Assembly (NCBI GenBank): GCA_965216845.1
Contig: OZ244200.1
Span: 2,666,001-2,730,000 of the forward strand
Reading direction: 5' to 3'
Origin: Panacagrimonas sp965216845
GTDB taxonomy: Bacteria > Pseudomonadota > Gammaproteobacteria > Nevskiales > Nevskiaceae
Length of the DNA: 64,000 bases
Below the pieces are notes generated by a model that did not search any database, had not been told where the DNA came from, and saw only the letters and a list, made by a program, of their open reading frames with translations. The position numbers and the translations under genes were made by a program. Position 1 is the first letter of the stretch. Each line of letters starts with the position of its first letter. Positions 1 to 9,695 of this stretch are shown piece by piece.

Positions 1-8
1 AGCCGTAG

Positions 9-25
9 GGCGGACCATGTCCGCC
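9..25. repeat. 7-bp inverted repeat with 3-nt loop at left edge
   Basis: GGCGGAC (9-15) and GTCCGCC (19-25) form a perfect stem around CAT. It lies about 50 bp beyond the stop codon of the minus-strand S8 peptidase, so it could be part of that gene's transcript end, but there is no clear U-run. It may instead be one copy of a dispersed palindromic repeat; no second copy was noticed in this window. Confidence 0.4.
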
Positions 26-77
26 GGGGATGGTTCGGGAATATAAACCTCGGATGGCGGGCGTGGCCCGAGCTGCA

Positions 78-2660
78 TCAGCGCAGGCGGTAGGCGGGTT
101 TGCTTTCGGGCAGCGGACGCAGGCGGTAGGACTTGCGAGCCCCCGCAGCTTTTTGTCGCACGGGACTGGCGGCGGCGACGGTGTTGACCTGAAAGCCGGT
201 GGTGAAGTCCAGCCCGGTGACGGAGGCGCCGGAGAAATTGACTTCGGTGAGCTGGTCCAGCGTGGTGTAGGCGCCACAGGCTTCGCCCTCATCGCAGATA
301 AAGCCGTCTTCGTCGCTGTCGGTGCCGGAGATGATCTGATAACGGCCCGCGCGCACCTCGTCGAACTGGAATGCATAGACGCCGTTTTCTGGCATGACGA
401 TTTGCTGCACGGCCGTCTCGCCGCTTTGCGCATCCACCAGCAGGACATAGTGCAAGCCGGCATTGGCGATGGGCGCCGGGCCGCCGACGCTCAGGAAAAC
501 CGGAATCCGCATGGAATTGGCGCTGCTGGAGAAGTCGATGCTGGCGCTGTAACTGCCATCCGCCAGATTGCTGCGGTCCACCGTCACGGCGTAGCGCAAC
601 TCGCCGTTACGATCGTCAATCAGTCGCAGGCCGACGAAGGCCTGATCCGCAACCGGCTCGGCGACGGTGAGTTCACCATCGCCGCTGTTTCGCACCAACA
701 GGCTCAGACTGGTCAGGCTGGCTCCGAAATCCAGACTCAGCGGTTGCACGCTCAGCCGTGGAACTGCGGGCAAAGGGCTTCCGCCAGCCAGTGACTGTGC
801 TTCACGCACCGCAGCGGCGGCATCGATGATTCCGAAGCCGATTTCGTCATTGCGATCCGCATTGGGCCGTCCGTTTGTGATCGCACCGCTACGCAACAGC
901 GTGTCGAACTGAACCGGACTCAGGTTGGGATGCACGGCGCGCATCAGGGCAATCACCGCGCTGACGTGCGGCGTCGCCATGGACGTGCCCTGCAGAAAGC
1001 CGAAAACCGGAACCCGTTGCCCGCTGGTGTCGTTGGCGAGCGTGCTCAGAATGCCGCCTTCGCGCACGCCAAACCGGCCCTGATCACCGCCCGGTGCGGC
1101 CACGTCGACGGCGGCGTTGAACTGCGAATAGGGCGCACGCTGCGCAATGCCGGACAACGGCGGCCCAACCGCCGCCACAGAAATTACACCGTCATAGGAC
1201 GCCGGATAACTCAGCGCGCTGTTGCCTTCGTTGCCAGCCGCGGCAACGACCATCACCCCACGGCTGCGCACTTCATCGTAAACCGCTTGTTCGGCGCTGG
1301 AAAAACAGCCCGTGCAACCCAGGCTCATGTTGATCACGTCCGCCGGGCGCGCAGGCACGCTGCCGCTGGAGTTTTCCAGACCGGCGGCATAACGCACGGC
1401 ATTGATGATGTCGAAACTGCTGCCGCTGCCACCATTCCCCAAGGCGCGCAGCGGCATGAGGCTGGTATTCCAGCCCAGCGCCGCCACCCCGGCCTGATTA
1501 TCAGTATTGGCGCCGATCACGCCGGCCACGTGGGTACCGTGAAAAGAGCTGCCGCCAACACGGCTATCCCCGGGATCGTCGGCATTGTTGTCGATGCCGT
1601 CGCCGTCGTTGGCGCTGTTCACGTCGCTGACGAAATCAACGCCGCTGGGGCCGGCCGGATCAAACTTTCCGACCAGGTCCGGATGACTCAGCACCACGCC
1701 GGTATCGATAACGGCCACCACCACATTGCTGCTGCCTTGGGTGATGTCCCAGGCGCTTTGGGCGTTGAGCAGTTCGTAATTCCATTGCAGCGGGAAAAAT
1801 TCGTCGTCCGGCAATAACCAGGTGCGGTAGCGGAAATTGGGATCGACGGACAGCACGCCGGGAACGGTGGCCATCTGCTTGAGCGCCAACAGGGTTTGAT
1901 GCCGCGCGCGAACGTCGGCGTTGACGAATCCGTGCGTACTTTTGGCCACCGCCAGTTGCGCCGCCGCAATATCGGCCTGAAATGCCTCGCCCGTGCTGAG
2001 CAAGCTGGCAAAGCCGGGAATTTCCCCCAGCACGTGCGCCGCCAGACCCGCGATGGCTGTTTTGGCTTGCGGCGCATTGGCCTCAACATAACGCAGCAGC
2101 ATTTGCCCGGGAATGAAGTCTGCGTCAGTGCGCATGCCGTGCGTGAACGCGGCCGGCGCGCCGGGCGGGGAGATGGTCAATACATAGTTGGATGCGCCGG
2201 AAAACGGCGCCACCAGCACATCGAACAATCCACCCGTGGGTGCCACGATGGTTTCGCGATTGGTCACGCTCAGCGATGAAACCACCAGCTCGTTGTTCTG
2301 ATTGAGCAGGCCCAGATCCAGATCATTGCTTTGCCCGTCGCCGGCGATGTACAAGGTGATGACCTGCCCGGCCGCGAGTTGCACGCGGTATCGGTCCGCC
2401 GGATCGGTTTGCAGATCGGCATGACCGCCCAGCGTGACAGGATTGCCAATGACCTGCGCCTGTGCCGCCGAATCATTGGGCTGACGCGGGCTGTTGCTGT
2501 CCTGCGTGTCGCTGTCAATGGCGGAAAACGGGGCGGCGGCGATGGTGCCCGACAACTGCGGCGATGCCGCGCCAGACGAGCCACCGCCGCCACCGCAGCC
2601 GCTGAGCACCATCCCGCCGATGGCCAACAAGCGCCCGATCAAAGCCGGCCAGGTTTTCAT
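78..2660 (-). CDS. S8 (subtilisin-like) serine peptidase, predicted lipoprotein
   Basis: An 860-residue secreted protease. The start at 2660 is chosen because it gives a signal sequence ending in a lipobox (LSGC, Cys22) and has a GAAGGA ribosome site just upstream; the frame stays open further upstream but that part looks non-coding. After a Gly/Ser linker there is a probable pre-peptidase C-terminal type domain (about 60-165). The subtilase domain follows with the catalytic triad Asp319 (VIDTG), His374 (HGTH) and Ser560 (GTSMATPH) and the oxyanion region AAGNEGN. The last 230 residues hold beta-rich, Ig-like sequence and an acidic DSDEDG stretch resembling a calcium loop. It probably sits on or outside the outer membrane. 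It is divergent from the exporter genes that start near 2.8 kb; substrates are unknown. Confidence 0.93.
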   Translation of the reverse strand: MKTWPALIGRLLAIGGMVLSGCGGGGGSSGAASPQLSGTIAAAPFSAIDSDTQDSNSPRQPNDSAAQAQVIGNPVTLGGHADLQTDPADRYRVQLAAGQVITLYIAGDGQSNDLDLGLLNQNNELVVSSLSVTNRETIVAPTGGLFDVLVAPFSGASNYVLTISPPGAPAAFTHGMRTDADFIPGQMLLRYVEANAPQAKTAIAGLAAHVLGEIPGFASLLSTGEAFQADIAAAQLAVAKSTHGFVNADVRARHQTLLALKQMATVPGVLSVDPNFRYRTWLLPDDEFFPLQWNYELLNAQSAWDITQGSSNVVVAVIDTGVVLSHPDLVGKFDPAGPSGVDFVSDVNSANDGDGIDNNADDPGDSRVGGSSFHGTHVAGVIGANTDNQAGVAALGWNTSLMPLRALGNGGSGSSFDIINAVRYAAGLENSSGSVPARPADVINMSLGCTGCFSSAEQAVYDEVRSRGVMVVAAAGNEGNSALSYPASYDGVISVAAVGPPLSGIAQRAPYSQFNAAVDVAAPGGDQGRFGVREGGILSTLANDTSGQRVPVFGFLQGTSMATPHVSAVIALMRAVHPNLSPVQFDTLLRSGAITNGRPNADRNDEIGFGIIDAAAAVREAQSLAGGSPLPAVPRLSVQPLSLDFGASLTSLSLLVRNSGDGELTVAEPVADQAFVGLRLIDDRNGELRYAVTVDRSNLADGSYSASIDFSSSANSMRIPVFLSVGGPAPIANAGLHYVLLVDAQSGETAVQQIVMPENGVYAFQFDEVRAGRYQIISGTDSDEDGFICDEGEACGAYTTLDQLTEVNFSGASVTGLDFTTGFQVNTVAAASPVRQKAAGARKSYRLRPLPESKPAYRLR

Positions 2661-2834
2661 CCCAGTTCCTTCAATAAGTGGCGTGCCAGGGACACCCAGC
2701 TTATGCCATCGATGATGTAAACATGTGTAAAGCAGGCGATGTCTGTCCGCGCAGCCCTTCCATGTCTGCGCCGCAGAGAACAGAATGCGCGACTCGACTC
2801 GACTTTGCCCCGACCGCTGGCGCCTCAGACCCAC
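2661..2834. promoter_or_regulatory. divergent intergenic region, peptidase / exporter
   Basis: This spacer must carry the promoters of the minus-strand S8 peptidase and the plus-strand exporter operon. If the adaptor starts at the upstream ATG at 2739 the true spacer is shorter. No confident -35/-10 pair was recognised. Confidence 0.35.
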
Positions 2835-4064
2835 GTGACAGAAAACGACCCTTCCGCATTGCTCGGACAGCTGCGCATCGACCGCGACGCCCAAGCGCCT
2901 TCCAAGCCGCGCTGGCCCTGGGCGTTGGCGCTTGCCGTCATCGTGGCCGGCGTGGTGCTGGCCGTGGTGCTTCGTCCGGCCCCGGCGGTGCGGATCGAAA
3001 CCGCGCTGGTGGAATCGCTTGGCGACCGTGCCGGCAACAACTCGGTACTGGATGCATCGGGTTATGTGGTTGCCCGGCGGCAGGCAACGGTGTCTTCCAA
3101 GGTCACCGGCAAGGTGATGCAAGTGCTGATTGAGGAAGGTCAGGCGGTCGAGGCCGGACAGGTTCTCGCGCGCATTGATGACAGCAACGCTCAAACCCAG
3201 TTGGCGCTGGCGGTGTCACAGCGCGACGCCGCAAGTGCTGCGCTGCGCGAGGTTCGTGTGGCGTTGGCCGAGGCCGAACGGCAGCTCCAACGCAATCACG
3301 GCCTGGCGCAACAAAAACTGATTGCCGATGCGGTGCTCACCGCCTCACAAGCCGAGGTCGATCAGCTTCGCGCACGCCTGGCCAGCACCCAGAGCAATGT
3401 GACGGTGGCCGAGCGCAGTATCGCCGTGCAACAGCAGCTATTGGACGACACCGTGGTGCGGGCGCCGTTTGCGGGCGTCATCACCATCAAAAATGCGCAG
3501 GAGGGTGAGATGATTTCGCCGCTGTCCGCCGGCGGCGACGGCACCCGCACCGGCATCGGCACGCTGGTGGACATGGACTCGCTGGAAGTGGAAGTGGATG
3601 TCAATGAAAACTTCATCAACCGGGTAAAGCCCGGTCAGCCGGTGCTGGCGCGGCTCAACGCTTACCCGGACTGGAAGATTCCGGCAGAGGTGATCGCCGC
3701 CATTCCCGCCGCGGATCGCAGCAAAGCGACGGTGCGGGTGCGTATTCGATTGAAAGAAAAAGACGCGCGCGTGATTCCGGACATGGGCGCCCGCGTCAGC
3801 TTTCTGGACGCCGAACAATCCGACACATCCTCAGCCGAACGCCCAAGGATGCTGATTCCACGCGATGCGGTGAAACAGGAGAACGACACCACGGCAGTCT
3901 TCGTGGTACGCGGCGATGCGGTGGAACGCCGCGCCGTTCAACTGGGTCCGGCACGCGGTGAAAAGCTTGAAGTGATCGCCGGCCTGTCCGGCGGCGAACG
4001 TCTGGCGGTGAGCGAACTGGCGCAGTTGGCCGACGGCAGCAAGGTGGAACTGAACAAGGACTGA
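2835..4064 (+). CDS. HlyD/MacA-type periplasmic adaptor of an ABC exporter
   Basis: A membrane-fusion protein of 409 residues from the GTG at 2835. One N-terminal membrane helix (about 27-46) is followed by a lipoyl-like segment (ATVSSKVTGKV), a coiled-coil hairpin rich in Ala, Gln and Arg, the second lipoyl half (VRAPFAGVI) and a beta-barrel/membrane-proximal end. Such adaptors connect an inner-membrane ABC transporter to an outer-membrane channel. The frame is open back to an ATG at 2739, which would add 32 basic residues; neither start has a strong ribosome site, and GTG is preferred because it puts the membrane anchor near the N-terminus. The ATPase and two permeases follow directly, so this is one MacAB-like export operon. 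The cargo cannot be told from sequence. Confidence 0.88.
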   Translation: MTENDPSALLGQLRIDRDAQAPSKPRWPWALALAVIVAGVVLAVVLRPAPAVRIETALVESLGDRAGNNSVLDASGYVVARRQATVSSKVTGKVMQVLIEEGQAVEAGQVLARIDDSNAQTQLALAVSQRDAASAALREVRVALAEAERQLQRNHGLAQQKLIADAVLTASQAEVDQLRARLASTQSNVTVAERSIAVQQQLLDDTVVRAPFAGVITIKNAQEGEMISPLSAGGDGTRTGIGTLVDMDSLEVEVDVNENFINRVKPGQPVLARLNAYPDWKIPAEVIAAIPAADRSKATVRVRIRLKEKDARVIPDMGARVSFLDAEQSDTSSAERPRMLIPRDAVKQENDTTAVFVVRGDAVERRAVQLGPARGEKLEVIAGLSGGERLAVSELAQLADGSKVELNKD

Positions 4065-4065
4065 C

Positions 4066-4761
4066 ATGAATCCATCGCTGATTGAATTGGACAAGGTTTC
4101 CAAGCACTACCAACGCGGCAAGCAAAAAGTTGAAGTGCTCAAGGACTTGAGCCTGTCGGTGGCTGAGGGCGATTTTCTGGCCTTGATGGGGCCCTCCGGC
4201 TCTGGCAAAACCACTTTGCTGAACCTGATTGGCGGGCTGGATCGCCCCAGCAGCGGCAGCGTGCGGGTCGGCGATGCACGTCTGGAATCCCTGCGTTCGG
4301 GGGCTTTGGCCGCGTGGCGGGCGCGTCACGTCGGTTTCGTGTTTCAGTTCTACAACCTGTTGCCGGTGCTGAGCGCAGCACGCAACGTGGAGCTGCCGCT
4401 GCTGCTGACCCGGCTCAATGCGGCGCAGCGCGCCAGACATGTGGAAACGGCGCTGAAAATCGTCGGCCTGGCGGATCGCGCCAAACACAAGCCGAACGAG
4501 CTCTCCGGCGGTCAGGCGCAGCGCGTCGCCATCGCCCGCGCCCTGGTGGCCGACCCCAGCTTGCTGGTCTGCGACGAACCCACCGGCGATCTGGACCGCA
4601 GCACGGCGGATGAAATCCTGGGGCTGTTGCAGACTCTGAACCGGGATCACGGCAAAACCATCGTCATGGTCACGCACGACCCCAAAGCCGCCGACTACGC
4701 CACCCATCAGTTGCACCTGGACAAGGGCCAACTGGTGCAACAGACGGCGTCGGTCGAATGA
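4066..4761 (+). CDS. ABC transporter ATPase, MacB/LolD class
   Basis: A 231-residue ATP-binding subunit. Walker A is GPSGSGKT (42-49), the ABC signature LSGGQ (146-150), and Walker B ends in CDEP with the catalytic Glu171; a D-loop and the switch His (THD) follow. The size and the VFQFYNLLP segment place it in the class that energises FtsX-fold permeases (lipoprotein release, macrolide or peptide export). It begins one base after the adaptor stop and its stop overlaps the first permease start by 4 bases, so translation is coupled. Confidence 0.95.
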   Translation: MNPSLIELDKVSKHYQRGKQKVEVLKDLSLSVAEGDFLALMGPSGSGKTTLLNLIGGLDRPSSGSVRVGDARLESLRSGALAAWRARHVGFVFQFYNLLPVLSAARNVELPLLLTRLNAAQRARHVETALKIVGLADRAKHKPNELSGGQAQRVAIARALVADPSLLVCDEPTGDLDRSTADEILGLLQTLNRDHGKTIVMVTHDPKAADYATHQLHLDKGQLVQQTASVE

Positions 4762-5921
4762 AATTCCTGCCGCTGCTATGGGCCGCGCTGTTGCGTCGCA
4801 AGCCGCGCACCATCTTCACCAGCCTGTCGATTATCGTCGCGTTTTTGTTATACGCATTATTACAAGCCTTTAATCAGGCCTTTAATTCCGGGGTGGAAAT
4901 TGCCGGCGCGGATCGGCTGGTCACCACCGGCAAGTATTCGCTCACCCAGATCCTGCCTTATTCCTACTGGCAGCAGATCAAAAACATCGAGGGCACCAAA
5001 ACCGTCAGTTTCGCTTCCTGGTTTGGCGGCGTTTATCAAACCGAGCGCAATTTCTTCGGCCAGTTTCCGGTGGACATGGAGAGTTACCTGTCGCTCTACC
5101 CGGAGATCATCGTCGCGCCCGAACAGCGCCAAGCCCTGCGCCAACAGCGCACCGGCGTGGCGGTGGCGAAAACCCTGGCGGACCGATTCGATTGGAAACT
5201 GGGCGACCGCATCCCCATTCAGGCCACCATCTGGCCCAAGGCCGACGGCAGCAACAACTGGGAGTTTGACGTGGTGGCGATCTTCGACACCGCCACCGCC
5301 GCCCAGCGCGGTCAGTACGAGATGATGCTGATCCAGCACGAATACTTTGACCAGGCGCGCCAGTTCGCCAAGGGCACCGTCGGTTGGTTCGTGACCGAGG
5401 TGGAAGATCCGTCCATGAGCATCGAGGTTGCCAGACAGATCGACGCCCTGTTCGCCAACTCGCCCAACCCCACCAAGACCCAGACCGAAAAAGCCTTCAA
5501 CGGCGCCTTCATCAAGCAGATGGGCGACATCAGTCTGATCATCAGCTCCATCATGGGCGCGGTGCTGTTCACCCTGCTGATGCTCACCGGCAACACCATG
5601 ATGCAGAGTGTGCGTGAGCGGGTACCGGAACTGGCGATCCTGAAAACCCTCGGCTTCAAGGACTGGCAGGTGCTGGCGCTGGTGCTGGCCGAATCCGGAC
5701 TGCTTTGCGTGTTGGCGGCGGGCGTCGGCATCGGCCTGGCGGCGCTGATCGTTCCGATGCTGGCGGGGAACCTGCCGGGCGGCTTCAGCGGCATGCAATT
5801 GCGATGGGACGCGGCCATCGAGGGACTGGGCATCGCGGCGCTGCTGGCGGCCCTGGTCGGTGCGCTACCGGCGTTTCGCGCCATGCGTCTGGATATCGTC
5901 AACGCACTGGGTGGTCACTGA
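4758..5921 (+). CDS. FtsX/MacB-type ABC permease, first subunit
   Basis: A 387-residue inner-membrane subunit with the FtsX layout: one N-terminal helix (about 18-38), a periplasmic domain of about 200 residues, then three helices in the C-terminal third (SLIISSIMGAVLF, VLAESGLLCVLAAGVGI, LGIAALLAALVGALP). It overlaps the ATPase stop (ATGA) and its own stop overlaps the next start (TGATG), which fits obligate co-production. Two different permease genes suggest a heterodimeric transporter rather than the homodimer of classical MacB. Confidence 0.92.
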   Translation: MKFLPLLWAALLRRKPRTIFTSLSIIVAFLLYALLQAFNQAFNSGVEIAGADRLVTTGKYSLTQILPYSYWQQIKNIEGTKTVSFASWFGGVYQTERNFFGQFPVDMESYLSLYPEIIVAPEQRQALRQQRTGVAVAKTLADRFDWKLGDRIPIQATIWPKADGSNNWEFDVVAIFDTATAAQRGQYEMMLIQHEYFDQARQFAKGTVGWFVTEVEDPSMSIEVARQIDALFANSPNPTKTQTEKAFNGAFIKQMGDISLIISSIMGAVLFTLLMLTGNTMMQSVRERVPELAILKTLGFKDWQVLALVLAESGLLCVLAAGVGIGLAALIVPMLAGNLPGGFSGMQLRWDAAIEGLGIAALLAALVGALPAFRAMRLDIVNALGGH

Positions 5922-7108
5922 TGTTGAAACAGATCTGGGCGATTACCAGCCTCAACGTTCGCACCATCCCTTCCCGCGCCGGCGCCTCCATGGTGATCGT
6001 GGTCGGCATCGGCGGTGTGGTGGGCGTACTGATCGCCTTGCTGGCCATGGCCGAGGGGTTCAAAGCCACGCTGGCATCCACCGGCAGTCCGGACCGCGCC
6101 CTGATCATGCGTTCGGGCTCCAACGATGAGCTGGCCAGCGTCATGAACTCGCAAAGCTGGAACATCGTCCGCGAGTTGCCCGGCATCAAACAAGATGCGC
6201 AGGGCGAACCGCTGGCGATCGCCGAACGCTACATCCTTACCGACGTGCCCAAGCGCGGGCAGGATACCGGCGCCAACGTGGTGGTTCGCGGCACCACCAC
6301 CGATGTGTTCCGCGTACGGCCCGAAGCCAGCATTGTCGAAGGCCGCATGTTCGAGCCGGGCAAGCGCGAGGTGGTGGTTGGGCGCAGCGCCGTTAGCCAG
6401 TACGAGGGCCTGGAAATCGGCAATCAGGTGGAAGTGCGCGATGGCCACTGGCCCATCGTCGGCGTATTCGAAACCGACGGCGACGTGCATGAATCCGAAA
6501 TCTGGGTGGATGTGAACACCCTCAATTCCCTGTTGCGTCAGCCGATATACGCCACCATCACCGCGCATCTGCAGGATGATTCGCCGCAAACGCTGCAAGC
6601 GTTCAAAGACCGCATCACCACCGATCCGCGCCTGAATCTGGGCGTTCAGCGACAACCCGATTACTACGCCTCACGCTCCGTCGCGCTGGAAAAGTTCATC
6701 ACCATTCTGGGCTATTCGGTGGCCGCCATCATGGCAGTGGGCGCGGTATTCGGCGCGCTCAACACCATGTACGCCGCGGTTTCCACACGCTCGGTGGAAA
6801 TCGCCACGTTGCGCGCCATCGGTTTCAACGGCGTGCCGGTGGTGATTTCCGTCATGATCGAATCCCTGCTGCTGGCCTTGCTGGGCGCCAGCCTTGGCGC
6901 CGCCGTGGCCTATGTGATCTTCAACGGATACACCGTCTCCACCCTGAATTTTCAGACCTTCAGTCAGGTCGCCTTTTCGTTCCGGGTGACGCCGGGGCTG
7001 TTATGGCAAGGCATTGTCTGGGCCAGCGTCATCGGCATGCTGGGCGGATTGTTTCCGGCGGTGCGTGCAGCACGATTGCCGGTTGTGGAAGCCTTGCGCG
7101 CCGCCTGA
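5921..7108 (+). CDS. FtsX/MacB-type ABC permease, second subunit
   Basis: A 395-residue permease starting at the ATG that overlaps the previous stop. The N-terminal helix (VVGIGGVVGVLIALLAM), a periplasmic MacB-like domain, and three C-terminal helices are visible. It is the last gene of the exporter operon. No outer-membrane channel gene is adjacent; the TolC-family gene at 27.3 kb is one possible partner, which is only an inference. Confidence 0.92.
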   Translation: MLKQIWAITSLNVRTIPSRAGASMVIVVGIGGVVGVLIALLAMAEGFKATLASTGSPDRALIMRSGSNDELASVMNSQSWNIVRELPGIKQDAQGEPLAIAERYILTDVPKRGQDTGANVVVRGTTTDVFRVRPEASIVEGRMFEPGKREVVVGRSAVSQYEGLEIGNQVEVRDGHWPIVGVFETDGDVHESEIWVDVNTLNSLLRQPIYATITAHLQDDSPQTLQAFKDRITTDPRLNLGVQRQPDYYASRSVALEKFITILGYSVAAIMAVGAVFGALNTMYAAVSTRSVEIATLRAIGFNGVPVVISVMIESLLLALLGASLGAAVAYVIFNGYTVSTLNFQTFSQVAFSFRVTPGLLWQGIVWASVIGMLGGLFPAVRAARLPVVEALRAA

Positions 7109-7216
7109 CCCGAATCCGTCACCAGACTCGCCAGGGATGGTGGCGCGGTGTGCGCTGATGGCACGACGTTCCAGACCGGCCAACGCAGCAGCCAGCGCCC
7201 TGATGACGGTTTCAGG

Positions 7217-9274
7217 CTAGTTGGCATTCGGTCCGGGATGATCGGCCGGTTCGGCGAGTCCGGATTCGCTGGATGTTTCGTCCTGCGGTGGCCACAAAAA
7301 ATCCTGCGGTCGGGCCAGCAATCGTCGCAGCAGATAAGCCATCAACTCCCCGGCGCCGCCAATGCGCGCCTGCTGGGAACGCAAGGCAACCCACAGCGCC
7401 AAACCGAAACTGACGCCCAGGTTGAGCGCACCGATCAGGAAGATCCCGGCAATGATCTGCACCAGAAACCCCGCGCTGATCTGTTCCGGAACGGTAAACA
7501 GGGCAAATACGGTGTTGGCGGTGGAAAAGGTGACGTGCAGCGTATCGATCGGCAGGCCGATGAGTTTTCCGACGATGCCCGTGCAGGCCAGCAGCAACCC
7601 GAATGCCACGCTGCCGACGATGGCGCCGAAATGATTTTCCAGCCAGGTGATAAAGCGAGCGGTTCGCTCCGGCCCTAAAACACGGCGCAGCCGTCGCAAC
7701 TGACCGATGCGTTGCGGAATGCGGTCATAAACCGCGCGATTATCGTAATAACCGGAAATCAGGCCACAGAGGAATAACCACAGGCCGGTGATCGCGCCCC
7801 AAAGCCAGGTTTTCCAGGCCAGTGGATCAACCTGGGCGATCAGCGCTTCGGCCTTGTCTTGATCCAGATAGGCGCCGTAACCCAGAGCGGCGTGCGCCAG
7901 CAGCAGCAGCAACGGCAACGGAATGGCCATGGCGAAATTTCCGGCCAGCGCAATGAACTGACTGCGAAAGGTTCGAATCATCAGCTCGCCCAGATTCGCC
8001 AGCCGCTGCGGCGCGCGATCCGCCTGCAGGCTCGAAGCCAGCGTGCTGGCGGTCATCGCCGGCTGCTTGGTCGCCAGCGCAAAATGAAAAATCGACATCA
8101 GCACAAACCCGCTGACATAAATACCGCTGTACAGCAACGCTTTGCCCGGCAACGCCTGCTCCGGCGCAACCGCGAGTTTGGTGAATGCCATGATGGCCAC
8201 CAGCAAACCGGCGCCAATGGCCGCGCGGAACAAGCCGAAGTATTGCCTGCGTCCGTGCGTGATATAGGCCTCACCCGCTTTGCCGGCGTTGCCGGTGATC
8301 CGTCGCGCCAGCAATTCCAGATTCCGGGAGCAGAATTCGGAGAGCGACAGGCGCCGGTTTTCCGCCCGCACCAGGGCCTGAAACAGGCGCACGCGATCAG
8401 TGTTGAGTTCGTGCGCGGGCCGATCTTCCAGTAATTCCAGCAACAGATGGAGCCGGCGAATACTTTGCTTCAGACGCAGCAGCAATTGAGTCAACCCGAT
8501 GCTGGTGCCGACCTGGCCGGCCAGCTTGCGGACCTTGATCAACACTTGCTGGCATTGATCCAGCAACACCAGCAGCTGCTTATCGTCCACCGGCGGCATT
8601 TGATCACCGCTGGCCGAGGGCTGCCGGGATTCAAGCAGGGTCAGCAGTTCCGCGTTCTGACGCAGAAACGGTGATTCGTAGCGTTCGATGTCCGGGTAGA
8701 TGCGCACGAATTCGGCTTCCAGACTCATGGCGGCAATACGATAGGAAACCACCTGCAGCGCCTCAAACAACGGTGCGTGATGCTCAGACGCTTGCGATGA
8801 CGACGAAGGAATCTCCAGCACGTCCAGCAGCGAGACCCAGGCCGAGTCCGGCAAACCGCACACCCAGAGGTAATCGCCGGGGCGGTGAAACAGTTCACGC
8901 AGCACGCCGCGCAGGGATTCATGATCGATGATTTCCGGCAGCAGGCGTTGCGTCAGTCGCCGTTGCAGGCCACTGAAAAAACCTTCATGGCGATAAATGC
9001 CGGTGTCGCTCAACAAACGCAGGGGCTGCTTGCTGGCAAGCAGTTCCAGCAGCAGATTGCGCAAGCCCTGGCGCAAGTCCTGCGACGCCTCCAGCAAGTG
9101 TGTCAGCTCAATCAGCCGTTGAAGCGCCACCGAAACCTGATCTGGCCTGGCCGGTCTGAGCCAGGCGAGCAGACGGCCCAAGGCTTGCAGCGCTTGATCC
9201 GGCGCTGCCGACGGCAAGTCTTGGAGTACCTCGTGCAAACGCTCGATCTGCTGCTGACTGGCGGGGCTGGGCAT
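7217..9274 (-). CDS. Gcr-family ('site-specific recombinase', SpecificRecomb) membrane protein
   Basis: A 685-residue protein. The N-terminal half is helical and Leu/Gln rich; the C-terminal half has about six membrane segments, including GLLVAIMAFTKLAV, IYVSGFVLMSIFHF and GFLVQIIAGIFLIGALNLG. The conserved block YYDNRAVYDRIPQRI, followed downstream by GLPIDTLHVTFS, matches what I recall of the Gcr/SpecificRecomb family, named for a Neisseria gene. I see none of the catalytic signatures of tyrosine or serine recombinases, and a multi-pass protein is unlikely to recombine DNA, so the family name should not be taken as function. It is monocistronic and convergent with the exporter operon; its promoter lies in the A+T-rich stretch beyond 9275. 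Confidence 0.75.
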   Translation of the reverse strand: MPSPASQQQIERLHEVLQDLPSAAPDQALQALGRLLAWLRPARPDQVSVALQRLIELTHLLEASQDLRQGLRNLLLELLASKQPLRLLSDTGIYRHEGFFSGLQRRLTQRLLPEIIDHESLRGVLRELFHRPGDYLWVCGLPDSAWVSLLDVLEIPSSSSQASEHHAPLFEALQVVSYRIAAMSLEAEFVRIYPDIERYESPFLRQNAELLTLLESRQPSASGDQMPPVDDKQLLVLLDQCQQVLIKVRKLAGQVGTSIGLTQLLLRLKQSIRRLHLLLELLEDRPAHELNTDRVRLFQALVRAENRRLSLSEFCSRNLELLARRITGNAGKAGEAYITHGRRQYFGLFRAAIGAGLLVAIMAFTKLAVAPEQALPGKALLYSGIYVSGFVLMSIFHFALATKQPAMTASTLASSLQADRAPQRLANLGELMIRTFRSQFIALAGNFAMAIPLPLLLLLAHAALGYGAYLDQDKAEALIAQVDPLAWKTWLWGAITGLWLFLCGLISGYYDNRAVYDRIPQRIGQLRRLRRVLGPERTARFITWLENHFGAIVGSVAFGLLLACTGIVGKLIGLPIDTLHVTFSTANTVFALFTVPEQISAGFLVQIIAGIFLIGALNLGVSFGLALWVALRSQQARIGGAGELMAYLLRRLLARPQDFLWPPQDETSSESGLAEPADHPGPNAN

Positions 9275-9452
9275 TCAATGGCGGATGATATGGAGCTGAG
9301 GGAACGCATCTTCGCCCAGGGCGTACCGAGGATTCCATGCGCGGCGCCCCGAAAAACCACATGGCGCATTGCAGCATCGAGCCATTGGCCGCGCGGACAA
9401 TGCGATCCATGTTTTATTTTAAATGAATATTTGTTTTTATATACATATTAAT

Positions 9453-9471
9453 CACATCTTTTCTTGATGTG
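9453..9471. repeat. hairpin in A+T-rich intergenic island
   Basis: CACATC (9453-9458) and GATGTG (9466-9471) form a 6-bp stem with loop TTTTCTT. It sits between the divergent starts of the Gcr-family gene and nrdA, so it is not placed as a terminator for either; it may be an operator. Confidence 0.35.
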
Positions 9472-9695
9472 GCGATACCGGATATTTTCTGCGTAACCTT
9501 ATGATTTCATGAACATACTTTTGACCGTTTGACAGCTTGCTGAGGAAACCCGGATACGCGGCTGTCAGCCACAAACCGGCCACTCACCCGGAACCACAAT
9601 TGATCCACAACAGAATTCTGCGAAAAAAGTCTGAAACTTAGCGCAACCTTCCACAATTCATACACAGGTTCAGCAGGCTTGTGTCACAGGTATAA

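Noticed and set aside
9601..9666. Chromosomal replication origin suggested by DnaA-like sites
   Set aside because: Only two imperfect sites, no cluster, no dnaA, gidA or rpmH nearby; better explained as nrd regulation.
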